This document shows positions 23,889-38,023 of a DNA stretch of 64,000 nt, piece after piece (positions within the stretch are counted from its first letter, which is position 1; each line of letters starts with the position of its first letter). The notes beneath the pieces are model-generated. The model was not told where the DNA came from. It made no database searches and saw only the letters and a program-made list of their open reading frames with translations. This DNA is from Gorsachius magnificus. Taxonomy: Eukaryota > Chordata > Aves > Pelecaniformes > Ardeidae. Position numbers and translations under genes: made by a program. Location: the NCBI GenBank assembly GCA_034008185.1, contig CM067109.1:36426885-36490884 (forward strand), read 5' to 3'.

Positions 23889-24560
23889 TATAGAATCATA
23901 TAGAATCATGGAATCGTTTAGGTTGTAAAAGACCTTTAAGATCATCAAGTCGAACTATTAACCAAGTCCACCACTAAATGATGTCCCTCAGCACCACATC
24001 TATGTGTCTTTTCAATACCTCCAGGGTTGGGGACTCAACCATTTCCATGGGCAGAATGCTCCAATGCTTGACAAACTTTTCCGTGAAGAAATTTTTCCTA
24101 ATATCTAATCTAAACCTCCCCTGGCACAAATTGAAGCTGTTTCTTCTTGTCCTATACCTTCTTACTTGGGAAAAGAGACCAACACCCACCTCACTACAAC
24201 CTCCTTTCAGGCAGTTGTAGAGGGCAATAAGGTCTCCCCTCAGCTGCCTTTTCTCTAGACTAAACAACCCGAGTTCCTTCAGCCACTCTTCATAAGACTT
24301 GTGCTTTAGGCCCTTCACCAGTTTTGTTGCTCTTCTTTGGATACGGTCCAGCACCTCAGTGTGTTTCTTGTAGTGAGGGGCCCAAAACTGAACAGTGTTT
24401 GAGGTGCAGCTTCACCAGTGCCAAGTACAGGGGGAAAATCACTTCCCTAGTCCTGCTGGCCATGCTGTTCCTGATACAAGCCAGGATGCTGTTGGCCTTC
24501 TTGGCCACCTGGGCACACTGCTGGCTCATATTCAGATGGCTGTGAACTAACACCCCCAGG
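23889..24560 (-). mobile_element. CR1 LINE, 5'-truncated
   Basis: Minus-strand copy of the same subfamily as 7310-8433. Its tail is at 23889-23915 and its 5' break at about 24558-24562, directly beside the CCCCC run at 24553-24557. It holds only the RT C-terminal region. The open frame 24356-24553 reads [20 protein letters not shown]. After a small frame break, 23974-24354 reads [20 protein letters not shown] and ends in [15 protein letters not shown], close to the end of ORF2. Confidence 0.92.
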
Positions 24561-27500
24561 AAGAGAAACTGAAGACCCTAGAGGGAAGCTCAGAAAACAT
24601 GGCCTGTCAGAGAAAGATGGAAAGAGATGAGTTAATTTAACCTCAAAAAGGGGACATAGAGTATGAGTAACTTGCAAACAGCTTCCTAATGCTCCAGCTG
24701 AGGATGACTATACTTGATTCCCCCCTTCTCACAAGGAAATGTGATTAGCAGTCAAATGTAGTATTGAAAAGGTGGCTGGCACCTCCAACACCAACATTAA
24801 TGGGACCTTTTATATCTTTCAAAAAGACACTGTTGTAGGGGTAGAGGATTCTGGGATCAAGATCTGAACAGGTACAGATTGGGGCCTCACTTAGAGGAAA
24901 AACACTTTCAGAAGTTCCTTATAATGAGATTAAAGGCAGCATTTCACCCAAGATAAGAGATTTTTGGCTCACCATTCAAAAACATCCAGTCCTCCCTGAC
25001 ATGATGCACATAGAGTCCTGGTGTTCTGTTCTGTGCTGTTGTCAAACGTAAGGTGTAAACAAACTGGGTAGCATGGATCTAGCTCTGAGTATCTAAAGCA
25101 AAAGCATGAACAAAGGAATACCCTGTGCTGCAGAATCAGCAAACTCTATGTAATGATCCTGATTGGAATACCATTGTGTATTGAGGAGATAGTGATCCAT
25201 GTAACAGCTAATGTGAGTGGGCCCAAGCCAGGGCTGTGCTATGCACTGCTATGCTATGTGACATGCACAACTTGGCCTTCAGGCCTTTCTCGTGCTGTGC
25301 ATATCTATTGCCTGCAGGACAAACTTACTTGATTGACTGTAACAGAGGAACCTACAGGCAGCTCTCACTTGGTTCTGGTGATTGTACCACCTGCACACCC
25401 TTGCCTTTATCTAAAACAGCAGCAACAAGTTCCCATGGGAACACGCTTTTGTTAAACAGTGGAAATGATGACTAGAGTTGTTTTTCTTGTAAGAAAATCC
25501 TATAAGAGCTCAGAGGAACAAAATGAGATAAACTTTCCATGGATGGATCTGCACAGTGTACTGCACCCATTCAATACTGCACAACTCAGGATTACCAGCA
25601 CCAGAAGTGATGCAAGTTTGTCTATACTATGATTTCTTTCTTAATAGTAGTATCTCTATTAAACGTTATTTTAAGCAATACTTTACAGAGTCTATATGTC
25701 TTTCTTACTGGAATCATAACAAACCAGACCCTCCTGACGCTAAGCAACCCTGTCATTCCTTTATATTTTCCACTGCAAATCCTGAAATAAACAATCATTT
25801 CTAACACCCCTCAGAGACACAGAATATGATGCTGTAGGATATGTTCATCAGGTTGCCATTCATATTCCAGAAAACACGGGGACCCATGTTAAAAAAGGGT
25901 TGGGATGCCAGAAGGAAATTGCTTAATCCCAATGTACCATGAGAAACCACCACTGTGCACCTTTCTACTCAAAGAACTTTTGCCTTAAACTTAAAAAGTG
26001 GAAAACCTTTTCTGTTTGCAAATAGAAAAATTGCCTTTCTCTGTTGTTTTTACAATGTCAGTGTTTGATTGATTCATTCCAGTAATAAAATGTCTCAAAA
26101 CTGTAATTTATCCAGTCTAGGTGAAGCCTGCATGTCCTTACAAACCCTCTTGTATGTGCCCAGCATCAGTCATGGAGTGAAGAAGGGATTCTGCTATAGA
26201 GGTGACCACCTGCTGTTGCCTTTAGGTCTTGTGAGGTTTGGGCAAGAAGCAAGAGTTTTAACTAGCAACTCCGTTTATGTGAGCGAGAAATAATAATAAA
26301 AAGAATGTGAAGCTGGAAGCCTTATTGTGGAGGCAACCATGCTTTAAGGTTGTGATTAGAGGAGGGATGGGACACTGCTTCCAGTGTTCAAGGAATGGTA
26401 CCACAGCAACTGCCAATGTTCCCTCGCAGAAGAAACCAAATGAATCAAATTAAGATCTTGCATCTTTGCAGCAAGGCCCGACGTCACAGTGACATAATTG
26501 TGTCTTGGAAAGGTGAATGGAAATTCTGTGCCTAGTCAATGTATGTGACAGATACACAATGGTGTGTCTCCCTGGAAGAAGATTTCAAACTGCCTAATAA
26601 ATCCCAAAGCTGGTTTATTTGTTGTCTCTTCTTAAACTGCTACCTTCTCTTGGGATCCTCATTTTCAGAAGCTTTTTTGTCTCTTTTTCTGACAGACATC
26701 AATGAAACGTGCTAAATGTAATGAGTGAAATTATTTACTGACAGTAACACATAAAGACACCGATCCAGAATTCTCTAGGATTGAGAGGGCTCTTGACATT
26801 TCCTCTGAAGGGTTTTGCATCAAGCTCTAATCTACAAGAGAATTGTTGTGGAGTACACTTAAGGATGAAATTAATGCATTGTGCAAATACATTCAAATTT
26901 TGTACAATGTCGATGATTATCTTCCTGCTAGTCAGCATACATTTTAATACATTCTTCCAGCACCTGGTGCCTGAATAACAACTAAATTGGATGCTACCAA
27001 CACAGTTTATTTGCTTCATTGAGTCATAGATGGATGAGTGAGAGAAGGACACAAAATGTTTGTGTTTCATGTAATTCAGATTTCTGCTTCAAAGGTGACT
27101 GTTCTTCTTACCTGTGCTTTTTTCCAGCAAAATAGCCTAAGAACCTGCCAAGAATCTGCAAGGACTGTCACTCCTTTTCTGCCATTTTACTTGTGTGCAT
27201 ATATGTGGGGTTGCTGTGGCAGAGGTTTGCCTGAAATAGAACAAAGTCCCAAACCAGCAAATCATGTGCCATACTCCACATCAGATGGGTCATCACAAGA
27301 CAACTATTTCTGTTATCAGACAGACCTGAATCTGTACAGGAAGAGCAACAGTGGGTTTCTGGTATTTACAAATTAACTCTGGGAGACTGGAGATACGTTT
27401 TCATCCCTGCCCAAGTCTACTATCTTTGTATGCACTCTTGTGCCTGTATTTTTTCTAGAAATGGACATAAACCTTAGGATTGGTCCTGCAGAGGCAAGTA

Positions 27501-30500
27501 AAAAAGTTGCTTATGTCCAACATCTTCAGACAGCCAAAGGCAAGATTCCTGACAGACTGGCAAAACAGTGCCTAACAAAGGACTTCTCCCATGAGGGCCA
27601 GTATGGAACTTGGCCTGGCTTTTATTTGACTATGTTTTCTCAAAAAAACCAAAAAACAAAACAGGGAAGACTTTTCTGAAACAACACTAATGTGGCTTTG
27701 TAAGGGGGTATCTTTCCTCACATTATTGGTGAGGAAAGATTTTCTCTTCGCAGCAGTCTTTGCTCAGCCATCCTGTGGCAAAAGGTGGACAAACCCCAGT
27801 GAACCACAGCGTTTACCCCACTTTGCTCAGCATGGACACAGAGGGAAGGATAGGGACCTTGAAGTGTTATCTGGAAGGAAAGCAGCACCCATTCTACAGC
27901 CCTGAGCATCTGTGTGAAGTGTAACTGTTTGTTTGCCTCTCTAACTATTGCAGCCTGCCTGGGTGTCAGACCAGGATGTCACACCCAAATCTGCAGGGCC
28001 TTCATAACTACAGCTGCACTGAAGAAAACCTCTTAGTCCCAGAAGGAGGTAAGCAGACTCCATTACTGAGCAAACCTTACATTATCAACTGTCATAAGGA
28101 ATTGCATAGAGTGAGCATCTCCTTATGTATTTGGTAAAAGAGAGCCTCACAGAACCATAGGAAAGGAGCAAGAACAGGCATCCTATGCTGTGCTGCCCAG
28201 AAACACATCTGCAAGAATGAGCTGGCACAATCTGAAACTTTCAATTTTAATTTAAAGTCCTATATAGAACATTTCACAGAAATGCAAAATCAGGGCAGCA
28301 CAACAGAGATGACTGGAGAAAAAGAAAGGAAAAGACTCGACATGCGAAGATAGAAGAAACAGTGAGCCCTTTCTTCTTGATGTTCTGTAGCTGCACATAT
28401 CTGTTGAGGACCAAAGAGAGAAACAAGCCAAAATGGATCACAAAGCATGGAAGGATCCTGGCAGCAGGTCTAAGAGCTGCTCATGTTAGTAGGATTTGAT
28501 CAAGGCAACACTCCATTTCAGCCTACTGGTTTTGCATTCAGGACACCATGAACTTCTGCCGAATATTCTCCAGGCAGTTTTTCCTATCATGTCTCTTTGG
28601 TATGCAATGTCATTTAATTTGTTAAAATACAAGTAGTTGCTTCTCTGATTTCAAAGTTCTATACAAGCTTTGTCAGTCTCAACCACTCACAGTTCTCACG
28701 CTTTTATCCCAAAGTTTGAGATTGTCTTCAGGCTCTAGTCCCTGGAATAGCATCATGAGATGAAAAATCAGCTTCCACTAACAAAGGGAAGGAAAAGAAA
28801 GAAAAGAAGTCTGTGTTCTTACAGTTACAAATGAAGACCTAAAGCTCTGTGTTCTTACAATAAAAGTTACTTAATTTTGGCCACACCTAAAATAATTTTT
28901 ATACATAAGATTAGCTTAAAAGTAAATATTTTTTAAAGGATGTATGATCTCTGTTTTTGACTCTGTGCCTTTTTTCTGTTCTGAGTCTTGAAAGTTGAAT
29001 ATGTTTCATTCTGAAGCCTTTCTGTACACTGGAGACCTCTAAAAGCCTATTGTCTTAATGAACAAAATGAAGTAACCCCAAAACTCCAGAAACTGGTGTT
29101 TTAAGACAGGAAATCTGATGAAATGCTGAGTGCTGTTTATTCTGTATTGCTTCACATCTCTCCAAGGACAGATCTCTACCCCAACACCAGTCTTACCAGA
29201 CTTTCACTCACCTGTATTGGAGAGTTATTAATCCCAGGAAGAACCACTGAGGACGGTTATACAGAATCTGCATACCAACACAGCTCAGAAGGTGCACTTG
29301 CCAATTCACTGCACAAAAGCTGTCTTACTCCTGCTGAGACAATGTTAAAGAGACTGCAACTACCTATTGTATCTGAATAAACCCACTTACAACTCAACTC
29401 AGGTTTTATTCAGAGGATTAGATTTGTTTGACCGTTTCACACCTTCAGGCATGATTTAATTAATATTATGAGGTAAGCTAATAGGTTCTTTTTTTTTTTT
29501 TTTCTTTCTAGTGACTACACGTAGGTGATGAAAGGCATCACTATAACGCAATGCTGCAACATCTGGTCTCCTTCATTTTCTATCAGAATCATCAGGCATA
29601 ATAAACAGATGTGTAATTACAATGAAGACCCTGCTACTTAGTGTAAATTGAATTTTCAAGCATATTTCTAGGGTTTTCTGGTTTCTGGTGCACAGGTTAA
29701 TGTCAAGTGATAATGATCATCTCTCAGAGACTGGAAAAAAAGAAAAAGCTTGAAGCAAACTAAGGCTCACCATGACAGTGCATGCCTCACAATTCTAGCA
29801 ACACTGCCTCAACATGCTCTGTTTCACTGTCAAAAGGCCAGGCGACAGCTACAGTTTCATCAGCTGGGTGCAGTGCCCTCCCCTCTCAGAAAAAGTGAAG
29901 TCAGCACCTCTACAGAGAAAAACAAAATAATGAAGAACAATATGTGGTAACATACAAGGAACTTAGGGAGTTTTTTAAGATTTTCTGGGATGAATGAGGT
30001 AACACCTGAGGACAGAACTAAGCCATAAAATCTGCATCCCCATATCAGTAACCATTACGCCTGGGGCTATGCATTATTCTTCTTTTGATATTATGGCAGC
30101 ATGGAGAAGGGAAGTGTCTCTGGTAAGGTGCCAAGATACACAATCAGAAAAAAATCCTTCCCTGAAGTCTCTGCATCTCAAACAGATGAGACAGGATAGG
30201 ATTTACTGCCAAGCATGAGCTTACCAGAAGAGGCAACCTCAGGATTAGTGTTGCCTTAATGACATGCCAGTGTCCGATGTATTATGAGATGCTGTAGTCT
30301 GACTAACTTTGGTCTTGCTTCATGACAGATTCAACTGAACCAAAGAAAACGGCACAAGATAATAAAGCAGTAACATTTCTAGCCTCAAAGCCAAGAACTA
30401 CAGACTCTCTCCTGAGCTTTATAGCACAGAAGTCTCTAATATACCTCGGGTTTGATGCAGCAAAAAGAAAAGCTTATTTGACAACCTACTGCCTACTTTA

Positions 30501-31763
30501 CCTCCTGCCAGTGGGACAAACACTGGATTTCAGTAAGCCTTGGAAAAGGAGGAAAAACCTGGACAGTGGAGTGCTCACAGACTACTAACATTTCCCATAC
30601 TACCAGCATTAGACAAAAGAGCACTATATTCAAACCAAGCATCAGTACATCTCTAAATTACTGCATTGCCCACAACCATTAAGATACTTCTTAGTAGCAT
30701 CTGAAATACATAGGAGAAGCAGGAAGAAATAGGTCATCAAAAATTGAATGCAAGCCACACATCAGGTTAAACTTAGATAAAATTAATTTTATTTTCTTAG
30801 AAATAATAACACTTTTACCTTCTTACTTGGCCAATAGGCAGGCTGGTGGACATGGAAGAATCTAACCTCCAACAGGACTTAATCTGCCATTTAATATCAA
30901 TACCTTCCCTAGTAGATCCTGCAGCACATTCTAGTCTTCAGGTGCTTCTGGAAACTATGTAGTTTACTGATTCCTTTTGAAAGCTCTTCAGTGCATGAAT
31001 AGTTCATCATAATGAATACCTCTTCTGCAGATCCTGTCCTGCACACCCACTGAGCACAGCCTGGATAAAGGCTAGATATGCAGCAGCACACAAGAGAAGG
31101 AGTTTGAGAATATGGACTTCCGCTATTAAGCCTACTTCTGGGTACACTCCAGCTTGCTGCTGCTGTTGGCTTAATATGCACATCATGCAACAGGTTGTTT
31201 CACTTAGGCTTCCAGTCAATTTTCAGATTTGGGCTTGTAAAGTGACTCATATGAAGCTTTCCTACATGACAGCAGCAGACAAAAATGATCCCAAGAAAGC
31301 AAAGCTGTATTTACCAGGGAAGCACAGTTAATCTCAGCTCAACCTCTCTCCCAAATTCTCATAAAAACTCTCCTAAACAGATTTCACAACTGGTTTATCT
31401 CTCCCTTGAAGAGGGATTCTGATTCACTGGCCAGTGATGGAGAAGTCAGCTTTGTCCCCGTTGCTGCTGCAGAACTGCTGTTTGGCTGGGCATGGGTCAG
31501 CCAGGCCTGCTAGTTCTACCTGCTGTTGAGAGAGTTATCAAGAGTAGGATAGGTCTCTTGCAGTGGCCCAGAATTTGCCTATCTCACTTGGGGAGTATAA
31601 CTCGTTAGATACAGCTTAGAATACCAGTAGTCTTAGGCCCCTCCAAACAGAAAGAGTTTGCCAATCGACAGAAAGAGACAGTCCCATTCCAGAGGGCAAT
31701 TCAAATTGCAGCATGGGATGAATCACAGTGATTCCTCCCACTGTGTGGTGTCTTCTTCACATT
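24561..31763. other. 7.2 kb of unique sequence, no gene seen
   Basis: No gene, CR1 or LTR recognised. Open frames are below 130 codons, overlap on both strands and show no domains. A poly-T run lies near 29487-29504. Unmarked exons or conserved non-coding elements cannot be excluded from one sequence. Confidence 0.45.
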
Positions 31764-32180
31764 GTCTTTCAAACAAGTCCAGGGCAACCAGGTTCAGAGG
31801 CTTTGTTGAAATCAGGATCTATCACACTGGCAACTTTCCTCTTATCTGCTAGGCCAGACATGTTGTCAAAGGAGAAAATTGTACAGGTTTGATATGATTT
31901 ATTTTTGACATATCCATATCAGCTGCTTTCTATCCTTTTAATACACTCATGGGATCTTGTAAATGTATTTCTTAATAATTTGCCTAAGAATCTTTCCCCA
32001 AGTTGAAGTCATTCCCCATGGTCTCATTTTTCCTTTTTACAAAGAAGTAGGATGCCCAAACTTCCCAGGCTCCTGGGACTTTCTTCAGCCTCTGTGACTC
32101 ATTAAATATTGTATTGTGGGCCTCATGAGGCCCTAGCAATAAAATCTGGTAGTGGCGAATGGGATCTTTATTGCTGCTTA
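31764..32180 (-). mobile_element. possible ancient L3/CR1-like LINE trace
   Basis: Read on the minus strand, blocks in the right order recall the RT of ancient CR1/L3 elements: an upstream linker, an LGKILRQIIKK-like segment, and then a degenerate motif A (DPDFNKAS in place of a LDFSKAF type). On the + strand this is seen as GGCTTTGTTGAAATCAGGAT at about 31799-31818 and ACAAAGAAGTAGGATGCCCA at about 32039-32058. Identity is low and the ends are arbitrary. Confidence 0.35.
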
Positions 32181-35100
32181 AGGGATCTTGTCACTCTATG
32201 TGCCCCCTTCCCCAGTTAAATTAGTGATAACTGGCTGTCTTATATCCCAGGTAATTTTTAGTTCTCTGTTCTTCAAAAAAATACTTTCAGACCAGTCAGA
32301 TGGGGCAGCACAGGCAGTGGTGGTGCAAATGGATACCTTTGAGACTAGCTCAGACTAAGCTATTCAGGCTGCCAAAGACTGAGTTCAGTCCTTCTTTCTC
32401 AGCTGTCTTCTACGCGGGTATTTCTGATGCAGTTCAGTTAGTAAGTACCTATCATTCAACAGCATGTGCTGTAAATCATTTCCTCAGGATTCACTGAATA
32501 ACTGAATGTGGAGATCTGGTCCAAGCCTTGGGAGAAACTAAAGGAAGAAAGAGGACCTATGACTTAAAATACTGAAGCAGCACATGCTTTTAATAGTATT
32601 TCCATTATTTCCTTTTCTTTTCAAGCTATGACTGAATTTCCTTCTCCATTCTGTCAATGCAGCAGACTTCAAAGAACCCTAAGCCTTTCAGAGACTGGTT
32701 TTGTCTTCAGCCTTTGATTCCTCACAGGTTGCTAGGATTGAAATATCATGTATGTTAGAACAGTGACCACTGCAGTATGACATGATCTATTCATTATCCA
32801 AGCATGATGTTTGAGGTCGGGTCTGAACCAGTGCAACAGGGCAAGCCACAAAACTAAAATGATAGATGTATTTTAATTACACTTACATAATATGTGCAAA
32901 ATATGTAGTACATGGATAATAACATACACATTTTTTAATGTCTGTGAGAATCTGTACATAACTTAGCCCTTCATTGTTCTGCACAAAGTGTCAGATGGCC
33001 TTCCTCATCAATGTAGACCTACACAGGGTGGGCTAACAAGCTGTCATTCCCTCAACAACATAGATACAGTTCACTGTCCTGCAGGAAATTTTCTTACGGT
33101 TCAATAACCAGACTTCATTAAAGGCATCAAAATATAAAGATAAGATACAGAGGCTGCCACATTTTTGACCAAGTTACTGCAATGGTTAATTACCCTCCAC
33201 CTTAAAAGCAGGAATGTTATTTCTTAATCTGAATAAAATACAGCTTCAGTTTCCAGGCACTAGTTTCTTGTGGCAGATTTTGCAGCCAAGAAAGTCTTAG
33301 TGATCCGAACCTGTGGGCCCCATGGCTTGTTATCAAATTCCTGGCTCTTGACCTTTTCACTGATTTAACTGGGAGAAAGGAATACATTTCTTCACACTTA
33401 ACTGAATTCTTTCTGTCCTCGTCTTTCTCCCAGGTATCACCATTTCCAGAAACTGTTAGAGTAAGGGGACCGTAGTCATAACCATAGCCTGTGACCCAGT
33501 GCTGGCTACCACTCCTGGCAGAAATGATGGTCTTCCTCCAAAAAATAACCATGTGACCTCTAACTGAGAAGAAGATGAACTCAGGGATGATCATCTTCAT
33601 CTCACAGTTTTAGTTTTGCTTGTTTTCCCATTTTTAAGAGAAATGTGAAAAGGTATTTTGTTTTCTTTTAATGATATGAAATTTCCATGATATTTTCTAT
33701 ATCAGATATTTTAAAAATAAGTGTACCTTGTAGTTCCATCTGTAAAACTTAAATTCTCCCACTTACAAGAAAATCCTTATCTGTAAAAGAAAATAAAGCT
33801 TGGTTTGATGTGTCTGTCATGCCACCATGATAGTACTGTATTGCCCACAACTGACGGAGTACAGTGCACATACTCAGCGGGCTACAATGTTTAATCTCAA
33901 TGTTCTCTTTTTTTAAACAAATAAACAGAAGTAGGTTGCCAAAGCTGTGAAACTGAAATACAATTTCAGAATGTATATAAATGAGACAATGTATTCTGGA
34001 ATTCTCATTGTGGTACACAAGAAAATGTTTGCTTGTGCTTTTTGACAATATACAAGGACACGGAGAGATATTCACATCCATGCATACATACACGTCCAGG
34101 TCCAAGGAGTAGTGGATGGATGGATGCATGAATGAATAGACAGACCCATGCATGGAGGAATTATTTCATGGACAACTGACTAAAAGTATGAGAAGATGGA
34201 CGTGGCACCATGAGAACTGTCTTCAAAAATTCAGAAAAAGACAAAAAAACAAATTAGAATTTCTTTTATACTACACATGTAAAAATGGACACAAGATTTT
34301 TATTAATATGATAAGATTGAGGTCAGGCCATTCTCAGAATTACCTTGAAAACAAAAACTCACATTACTGAACATTAAGAATTCTGTCTTCTCTATATCCC
34401 ATACCATCTGATAAAATAAAGTTATAAACCCTAGACTTCATCACTGATAAAACACTTGGGGTTCCCATGGAAATTTGTCCACTAAAGTTTTGAAAAGTGG
34501 GTCAGAGGCCATTTTGTAAAACTCAACTTTCTCCAGACAGATATAGGACAGAGAACTCTGATCTAAAGGAGCTAGGACAATAAAAAATAAGATATGAACT
34601 TAATCTGATATCTGTAAAGAGATTAATTAGGAGATACAACAACAAGTATAAACAAGAGATAATCTCAGCTCAAGCATCATTGGGGAAATAAGGTTACTTA
34701 TACTTTTCATTATTTAATCAAATCCAAAAGCTCAAGCACTAGCTACAGTGCTGAGTAATATGAGCTACAAAATGATTCTTCCTGGAATAAGTGATGTTCA
34801 CAAATCGGATTTTTAGTTCCCTTCCTTCCCCCTTAATGCCTGCTTTTATCACAAAAAAAATTAAGTCAATGTTCACCAAAATGTTTTGATTGCACAACCC
34901 TATCAGGAAAAAGTTTTTGAGCACACAACCCCAATATATGTATATCTGTTTACTGATTAGTTATGTACATGTACTATGTACATTATAAAAAATGGACCAA
35001 AAAAGAAATTTAAAAATATGAGATAAAGATGAAATAAACAATATTTTTCAACTTTTGTTTTATTTAATTTTATTTATTAATGATACAAAAAGTATTTTTT

Positions 35101-37152
35101 TCCCACACCCCAATGGACTTTCTTGTGCAGCCCCTGCAGTGTGTGCACCCCACTTTGGAGGCCACTTCCCTAGAGAATGTAATTCTACACAGAGGTGGGG
35201 GAAAGTAACAGAACTGCAGAAAGGTGAGTCCCAAATATCTATTGGGAGAGAGGACACATTTAGGGATTTAGGCCACAGGAATGGGAACACTTGACAGGAT
35301 TGCCAGGTACAAGCAATATTGTCCTATTCCAAGCATGGAAACACTGTAAATCAAATCTTCAAATTGGTCAGCTGCTTTTAAAACAGGGTATTTGAATGGT
35401 CTTTCTCTTTGCCATCCAGTTCATGCTTGCTGATGTGTATGATATACTCAAGTCTGCATTCGTGTCTATTTTCAAATATTCTCCTCAGCCATGGAAGCTA
35501 AATTAAAGTTTTCTTAAAAAGAAAAAAAAAACAAAAGTTCTGCTCTCCCTGTTCCTAGTCCAGCTGTTGGAGCTTTAAGAAAGGCTCCACTCTCAACCTG
35601 TTCAATAAAATCCCAGGAACAGCAAACATTTGGCTATGCCCTTTACAATTTTCCCTTTCTATTCCATCTCACTGTTAAATGAAATAGTTAGTTGGACTAA
35701 ACAATTTATAAGAAACAAAGGCAGGACATCCAGCTCCTGAAGCAGATGGGAAGGAAGGTAACAGTGCATGAGCCTGCAGGGTTTCTTCTTTTGCCATATG
35801 TTCTAATTACACTTTGTGCTATACACAAACAGGAAAAATTTGGCTCACTGAACAGTATCTGAACAGATATTGCTTTTCAGCAATACAGGTGGTCATATTG
35901 ACAACATGTTAACTCTTTACAGTATCTTTCAAACAAATACTAGACTCCAAGCTAAACAGGGAGTTCTCCTACTTACTGGCACAAAAGTTTTGATGAATTC
36001 AGTAATATAGTAGAGAGGTTATCAGCTACCCACCATGTTTATTCTGAAGTCAGAGATATGACTGCATAATGTTCAATAGGCAATGAACTTAACACAGCAA
36101 ACTCACCTGAAAAATGCCCAGAGGCCTTCTGCCAGTACAACCAGTACTGCAGTCTCTGTTGCCTCAGTTTCCCTGCTGTGGTACACATCCTTGCTAGATG
36201 AACATTAGCTCAGGTACAAGTCATCTTGGATGCAGTATCTGCTCTGGCTGTCATCATCACCCTAATATAGGATTCAGGTCATGCCTATGTAACATGCTTT
36301 CCTCTTTGTATACAAAGCTGCTGGACCCTGAACAGTAAACGGTAGAAAAATGGCAGCACTTTTACGCTTTTCCAGACTCCTTTTCCGTGAACCTGTATCA
36401 TAGGCAGTACCTTCATTACCTTGGTTTCTATTAAGTGCCAGTTAAGATGGTGCCAATATCTGTGGCAAACACGACATTGGAGAAAAAAAATGAAGATAGT
36501 CTCGAGTCCTTAAGTCTGCCTTTTTCTCTTTGCAAAGGTATCAATGAAATAATTTTGCTGTTTGACTGTTTAGTCCTCCCTGAGGACCAAAATCACTTTC
36601 TAATCCCACCCCCCATCTTCATTCTCTGCTACCAACTGCAGAAATTTGTGAATATTAAATGCAAAACTAATTGAAGGCAACTGGAAATGGGGTTGATTGA
36701 GTAATCCAACAAAGTACCAGTAGACTTCTGCTGGAGGAACTAAAGAAAACCTAAGGAAATAAAAACTATTTATTGTTAGCATGTCCCAAGAGGATTATTT
36801 CTTGGTGAATGCTGCCATTCCTGCATATGAAATATTCAATACAAATCTGCTTACACATTCTAAGAAAAATGCCTCTATGACTGCAAATCTCTTTTGAGAT
36901 TTAAAATGCTACAGCATTAAAAGCTAGGGCATAGACAGCTTTATCTCATGGTGGGTGTCTCATGAGAAATGCCGTAAAGGGATTATGTCTCCAGCCTGCA
37001 TGTGTTCAGAAAGGTCCATCTGTTTTTTCATTTTCTTGTCTGTCTCACACATATATTCTGTATCAGATATAGAAAACTTCCTATTGTACACAGTCTCATT
37101 TTCTCTTTCTACAGAACCAGCTCCCTCTCTAGCTCTCTCCTAAACAAAATGG
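32181..37152. other. 5 kb of unique sequence, no gene seen
   Basis: No recognisable gene or transposon. The open frames 33217-33600 (-) and 33749-34153 (-) have no known domain and lie in low-complexity AT-rich DNA. A short GGAT-rich stretch is at about 34113-34125. Confidence 0.45.
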
Positions 37153-37156
37153 ATAC
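37153..37156. repeat. possible target-site duplication, left
   Basis: The bases ATAC directly flank the LTR, and ATAC also follows its other end at 37750-37753. A match of four bases is weak evidence alone but sits exactly at both LTR ends. Confidence 0.45.
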
Positions 37157-37749
37157 TTGTGGTTTAACCCCAGCCAGCAACTAAGCACCAGACAGCTGCT
37201 CACTCACTCCCCCCTTGGTGGGATGGGGGAGAGAACTGGAGGAGTAAAAGTGGTAATACTCGTGCTTTGTGATAAAGACAGTTTAATAGCAAAAGCAAAA
37301 GCCACACATTCAAGCAAAGCAAAACAAGGAATTCATTCAGTACTTCCCACCAGCAGGCAGGTGTTCAGCCATCTCCAGGAAAGCTGGGCTCCATCATGTG
37401 TAACGGTTACTTGGGAGGACAAAATGCTGTAACTGAATGTCCCTCCACCTTCCTTCTTCCTCGAGCTTTATACACTGAGCATGAGATCATATTGTACGGA
37501 ATATCCCTTTGGTCAGTTGGGGTCAGCAGTGCCGGCTGTGTCCTGTACCACCTTCTTGTGCACCCCCAGCCTCCTCACTGGTGGAATGGTGTGAGAAGCA
37601 GAAAAGGCCTTGACTCTGTGTAAGCACTGTTCAGCAATAGCTAAAATGGATCCCTGTATTACCAACACCCTTTCCAGAACAAATCCAAAACATAGCCACA
37701 TACTAGCTACTACGAAGAAAATTACTCTAACCCAGCCAAAACAATCACA
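37157..37749 (-). mobile_element. solo LTR, same family as the ERV at 60528
   Basis: On the minus strand it begins TGTGATTGTTTTGGCTGGG and aligns along its length with the LTR at 60528-61085. Shared blocks include GGCTGGG followed by TAGAGT-AATTTTCTTC, the CCAAAG-TATTCC block, ATTAAACTGTCTTTATC, CTCTCCCCCATCCCAC and the terminal GGTGCTTAGTTGC. It keeps a TATAAAG box (complement at 37466-37472) and an ATTAAA poly(A) signal (complement near 37280-37285). No internal retroviral sequence flanks it, so it is a solo LTR left by LTR-LTR recombination. It is visibly diverged from the other LTR. Confidence 0.88.
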
Positions 37750-38023
37750 ATACTGTTCCAAAATTCCAGATACCGCCAGAATGTATTATTACTGTGTTGT
37801 CCAGTAGCATTCAGAGAGATAGGTTCTGTGGTGTAGTTCTGTGCATGCTCAGACTGAGGGGTCATCACCTACTGAAAACAGTTTGCAACAGAGGTGCACT
37901 GGCAAGGCAAAAGGACCAGTACCTATTGTTACTGAAATGAGGAACAAAGGCATGAGCTTCTCAGAGCTATACCAGAAGAAGTTGATAGCACTGAAAAAAA
38001 CCAAAAAGCCCTTGGATTTATTT
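37750..38023. other. unassigned sequence
   Basis: Starts with the second ATAC flank of the solo LTR. Nothing else recognised. Confidence 0.4.

Noticed and set aside
33217..34153. Minus-strand frames of 127 and 134 codons
   Set aside because: AT-rich, with no recognised domain, and they contain low-complexity stretches. Length is within chance expectation for 64 kb.
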